DNA of 7,642 nucleotides, from the NCBI GenBank assembly GCA_017559555.1, contig JAFYRH010000235.1, positions 1 through 7,642 on the forward strand, read 5' to 3'. Positions 5,948-7,642 of this stretch are shown here, one piece after another. The position numbers and the translations under genes were made by a program. Position 1 is the stretch's first letter, and every line of letters begins with the position of its first letter. The notes beneath the pieces were generated by a model. The model saw only the letters and a list, made by a program, of their open reading frames with translations. It ran no database searches and was not told the origin of the DNA. Source of the stretch: Clostridia bacterium. Its GTDB lineage: Bacteria; Bacillota; Clostridia; Oscillospirales; CAG-272.

Positions 5948-7642
5948 ATGAAAAAAACACTCTCCCTTTTACTCGTTATTCTCCTGTTACTTTCCTCTGT
6001 TTTGATGGCTTGTAACATCAAAATAGAAGTCACCTTTCCCGAGGAAACAACCACACAAACAACAACCGAAGCAACCACTCCCGAAACAACGACACCCGAG
6101 AAAACCACTCCCGAAGTGACTACTCCCGAGGAAACCGCGCCCACAGAACCGATTGTGCCCACAAAGGTCTTGCAAACGGTCACGATTTCGGCAGGTGACT
6201 CCTCTGTTGAGCAGCTCGCACTTGCCGAATTGCAAAAGCATTTGGAAATTAAGGGCGTTTCCGTTGCCGATGGCGGCTTCCCCATTTCCCTTTTGATTGA
6301 TGAAAACCTTGGAGACGATTCTTACCGCATTGAAGGCGCGGCAAACGTAACCGAGGAGCAAACCGGCAAGGAATACGTCAATATCATAGGCGGCAACGGC
6401 CGTGCCGTTTACTACGGTGTTGTTCGCTTTTTAGAGGACTTTGCAGGTACACGCTTCTTCACCTACGAGTTGGAAACACACACCGCAGATCCCGTAACTC
6501 TCCCCGAAACTATTTCTATTGATTTTAAGCCCGTTTTTGAATACCGTTACACAAGCTGGAATGCCATGTCAAAGGATCCCCTCTTCTGCGTGAAGAGCGG
6601 CATGAACGGTAACCACGGTGGCATTACCGAGGAATTGGGCGGCCGCATAAGCTACGGCAGCGGTCTTGGTGTTCACACACTCGGTTGGTTAACAGAAACC
6701 ACTTATCCGTATCCCGGTTACGCCCCCAACCCCTGCCTTGCCTTGGACTCTCTTGAGGGTCAGGAAAACCTTGAAAAGGTTATTAAGAACGTACGCTCTG
6801 TTCTCGAACAAAACCCCAACGTAAACATTGTTTCGGTTTCACAAAATGACACCGAAGCGCACTGCGAGTGCGACAAGTGCTTGGCAATTGAAGCCGAAGA
6901 AGGTAGCCCTGCCGGTGTACTTCTGCGATTTGTCAATGCCGTTGCCGAAAACCTTGAAGCAGATTATCCCAATCTCACAATCGATACTCTCGCCTATAAA
7001 TACACACGTAAAGCACCCTTGATTACAAAGCCGAGAGAGAACGTTTGTGTTCGTCTTTGCAGCATCGAGTGTCACTTCAATCATCCCTTGACTACCCAAA
7101 CCTGCTCCACCTGCTCTAAATTTTGCAACGATCTTATCGAATGGGGCAAAATTTGCGAAAACATTTACATTTGGGATTATACCACCGACTTTTCTTATTT
7201 CCTTTCCTTCTTCCCTAATCTTCACGTTTTGCGCGAGAATATGCAGCTCTTTGCCAACAATAACGTAAAAGGCATGTTTGAGCAAGGCAACAGCCAAGGC
7301 CCTTCCGGTGAGTTTGGCGAATTGCGCGCATATCTGCTTGCAAAATTGATGATGAACCCGTATATGTCCGAAGAAGAATACTACACCCACATGGATGAGT
7401 TTCTTGCCGCCTATTACGGTGCAGGCTGGGAAAACATTCGCAAATACATCGACCAAATATCCTCTCTCGCCCTCATTGGTCCCGGGCACACCATCTACCA
7501 CCAACCCTTTACCGCGGTAAACGATAACTACTACCGTGTGTTGGAAAAGAACATTAACAAGTGGTGGGATGCCGCAGAGGCTGCCGCAGGCGACCGACTT
7601 GAATTTGTAAAGCGTTCTCGCTTGCATTGGCGTTATATGGAA
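5948..7642 (+). CDS. DUF4838 lipoprotein, GH20/GH67-like architecture (paralogue 2), C-terminus off the window
   Basis: There are 565 open codons from ATG 5948 to the right edge. By comparison with paralogue 1, roughly 60 to 80 residues are missing. The lipoprotein signal ends in lipobox LMAC (C22). A linker with tandem TTPE units (residues 42-61) follows, then the GH20/GH67-like N-terminal domain (GGNGRAVYYGVVRFLED) and the DUF4838 domain: H243, SQND (298-301), C306/C308/C311, IDTLAYKY, CSIECHFNHP with E374, C386/C389/C393, WDYTT, and MFEQGN with E445. From SQND onward it aligns with paralogue 1 at a constant offset of 23 residues. By hand, 41 of the first 65 residues there match, and 34 of 39 around E445. 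E374 and E445 fit my memory of the family pattern, so this copy is the better candidate for an active glycoside hydrolase. Substrate unknown. Confidence 0.88.
   Translation, partial: MKKTLSLLLVILLLLSSVLMACNIKIEVTFPEETTTQTTTEATTPETTTPEKTTPEVTTPEETAPTEPIVPTKVLQTVTISAGDSSVEQLALAELQKHLEIKGVSVADGGFPISLLIDENLGDDSYRIEGAANVTEEQTGKEYVNIIGGNGRAVYYGVVRFLEDFAGTRFFTYELETHTADPVTLPETISIDFKPVFEYRYTSWNAMSKDPLFCVKSGMNGNHGGITEELGGRISYGSGLGVHTLGWLTETTYPYPGYAPNPCLALDSLEGQENLEKVIKNVRSVLEQNPNVNIVSVSQNDTEAHCECDKCLAIEAEEGSPAGVLLRFVNAVAENLEADYPNLTIDTLAYKYTRKAPLITKPRENVCVRLCSIECHFNHPLTTQTCSTCSKFCNDLIEWGKICENIYIWDYTTDFSYFLSFFPNLHVLRENMQLFANNNVKGMFEQGNSQGPSGEFGELRAYLLAKLMMNPYMSEEEYYTHMDEFLAAYYGAGWENIRKYIDQISSLALIGPGHTIYHQPFTAVNDNYYRVLEKNINKWWDAAEAAAGDRLEFVKRSRLHWRYME
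6071..6130 (+). repeat. Four tandem 15-base units coding (x)TTPE in the lipoprotein linker
   Basis: Units at 6071, 6086, 6101 and 6116 encode ATTPE, TTTPE, KTTPE and VTTPE, followed by a decayed ETAP. Third-base differences show the units are not recent copies. The stretch is a flexible, probably wall-spanning tether between the lipid-bound cysteine and the folded domains; paralogue 1 has a shorter linker without this regular repeat. Confidence 0.8.

Overview
The window holds four protein-coding genes in two divergent pairs around one control region at about 3828-4025. Two genes run off the ends: the first lacks its C-terminus on the left, the fourth lacks its C-terminus on the right. No RNA gene, insertion sequence, CRISPR array or origin was seen.

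The host looks like a Gram-positive, fermentative Bacillota of the class Clostridia, probably an uncultured gut or rumen lineage. Three things suggest this: purine-rich Shine-Dalgarno sites, sigma-A-like promoters with 17-base spacers, and Sec and lipoprotein signals of Gram-positive type. The proteins also resemble clostridial families: a GH31 enzyme with the N-terminal domain common in clostridial surface proteins, and an acyltransferase-like protein with a zinc ribbon. This assignment is inference, because there is no marker gene.

Left half, minus strand: an intracellular PlsC-like protein with a zinc ribbon (2613-3827) reads from a good sigma-A-type promoter. After a 57-base gap with a small hairpin comes a large secreted GH31 glycoside hydrolase (start 2555, running off at base 1). 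The two probably share a transcript.

Right half, plus strand: two lipoproteins of the DUF4838 type lie in tandem (4026-5864 and 5948 to the right edge), 83 bases apart with no visible terminator. They are clearly paralogues. Each has a lipobox cysteine at residue 22, a Thr/Glu/Pro-rich linker, a GH20/GH67-like N-terminal domain and a probable TIM-barrel domain with a cysteine cluster.

Taken together, three of the four proteins are exported and have glycoside-hydrolase-like architecture, so the region looks like a small carbohydrate-processing locus acting at the cell surface. The most interesting observation is that the two DUF4838 paralogues differ at two acidic positions inside otherwise nearly identical blocks (E374 and E445 in the second, T351 and A422 in the first). 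This suggests an enzyme paired with a catalytically altered or binding-only partner. The substrate cannot be read from this window.
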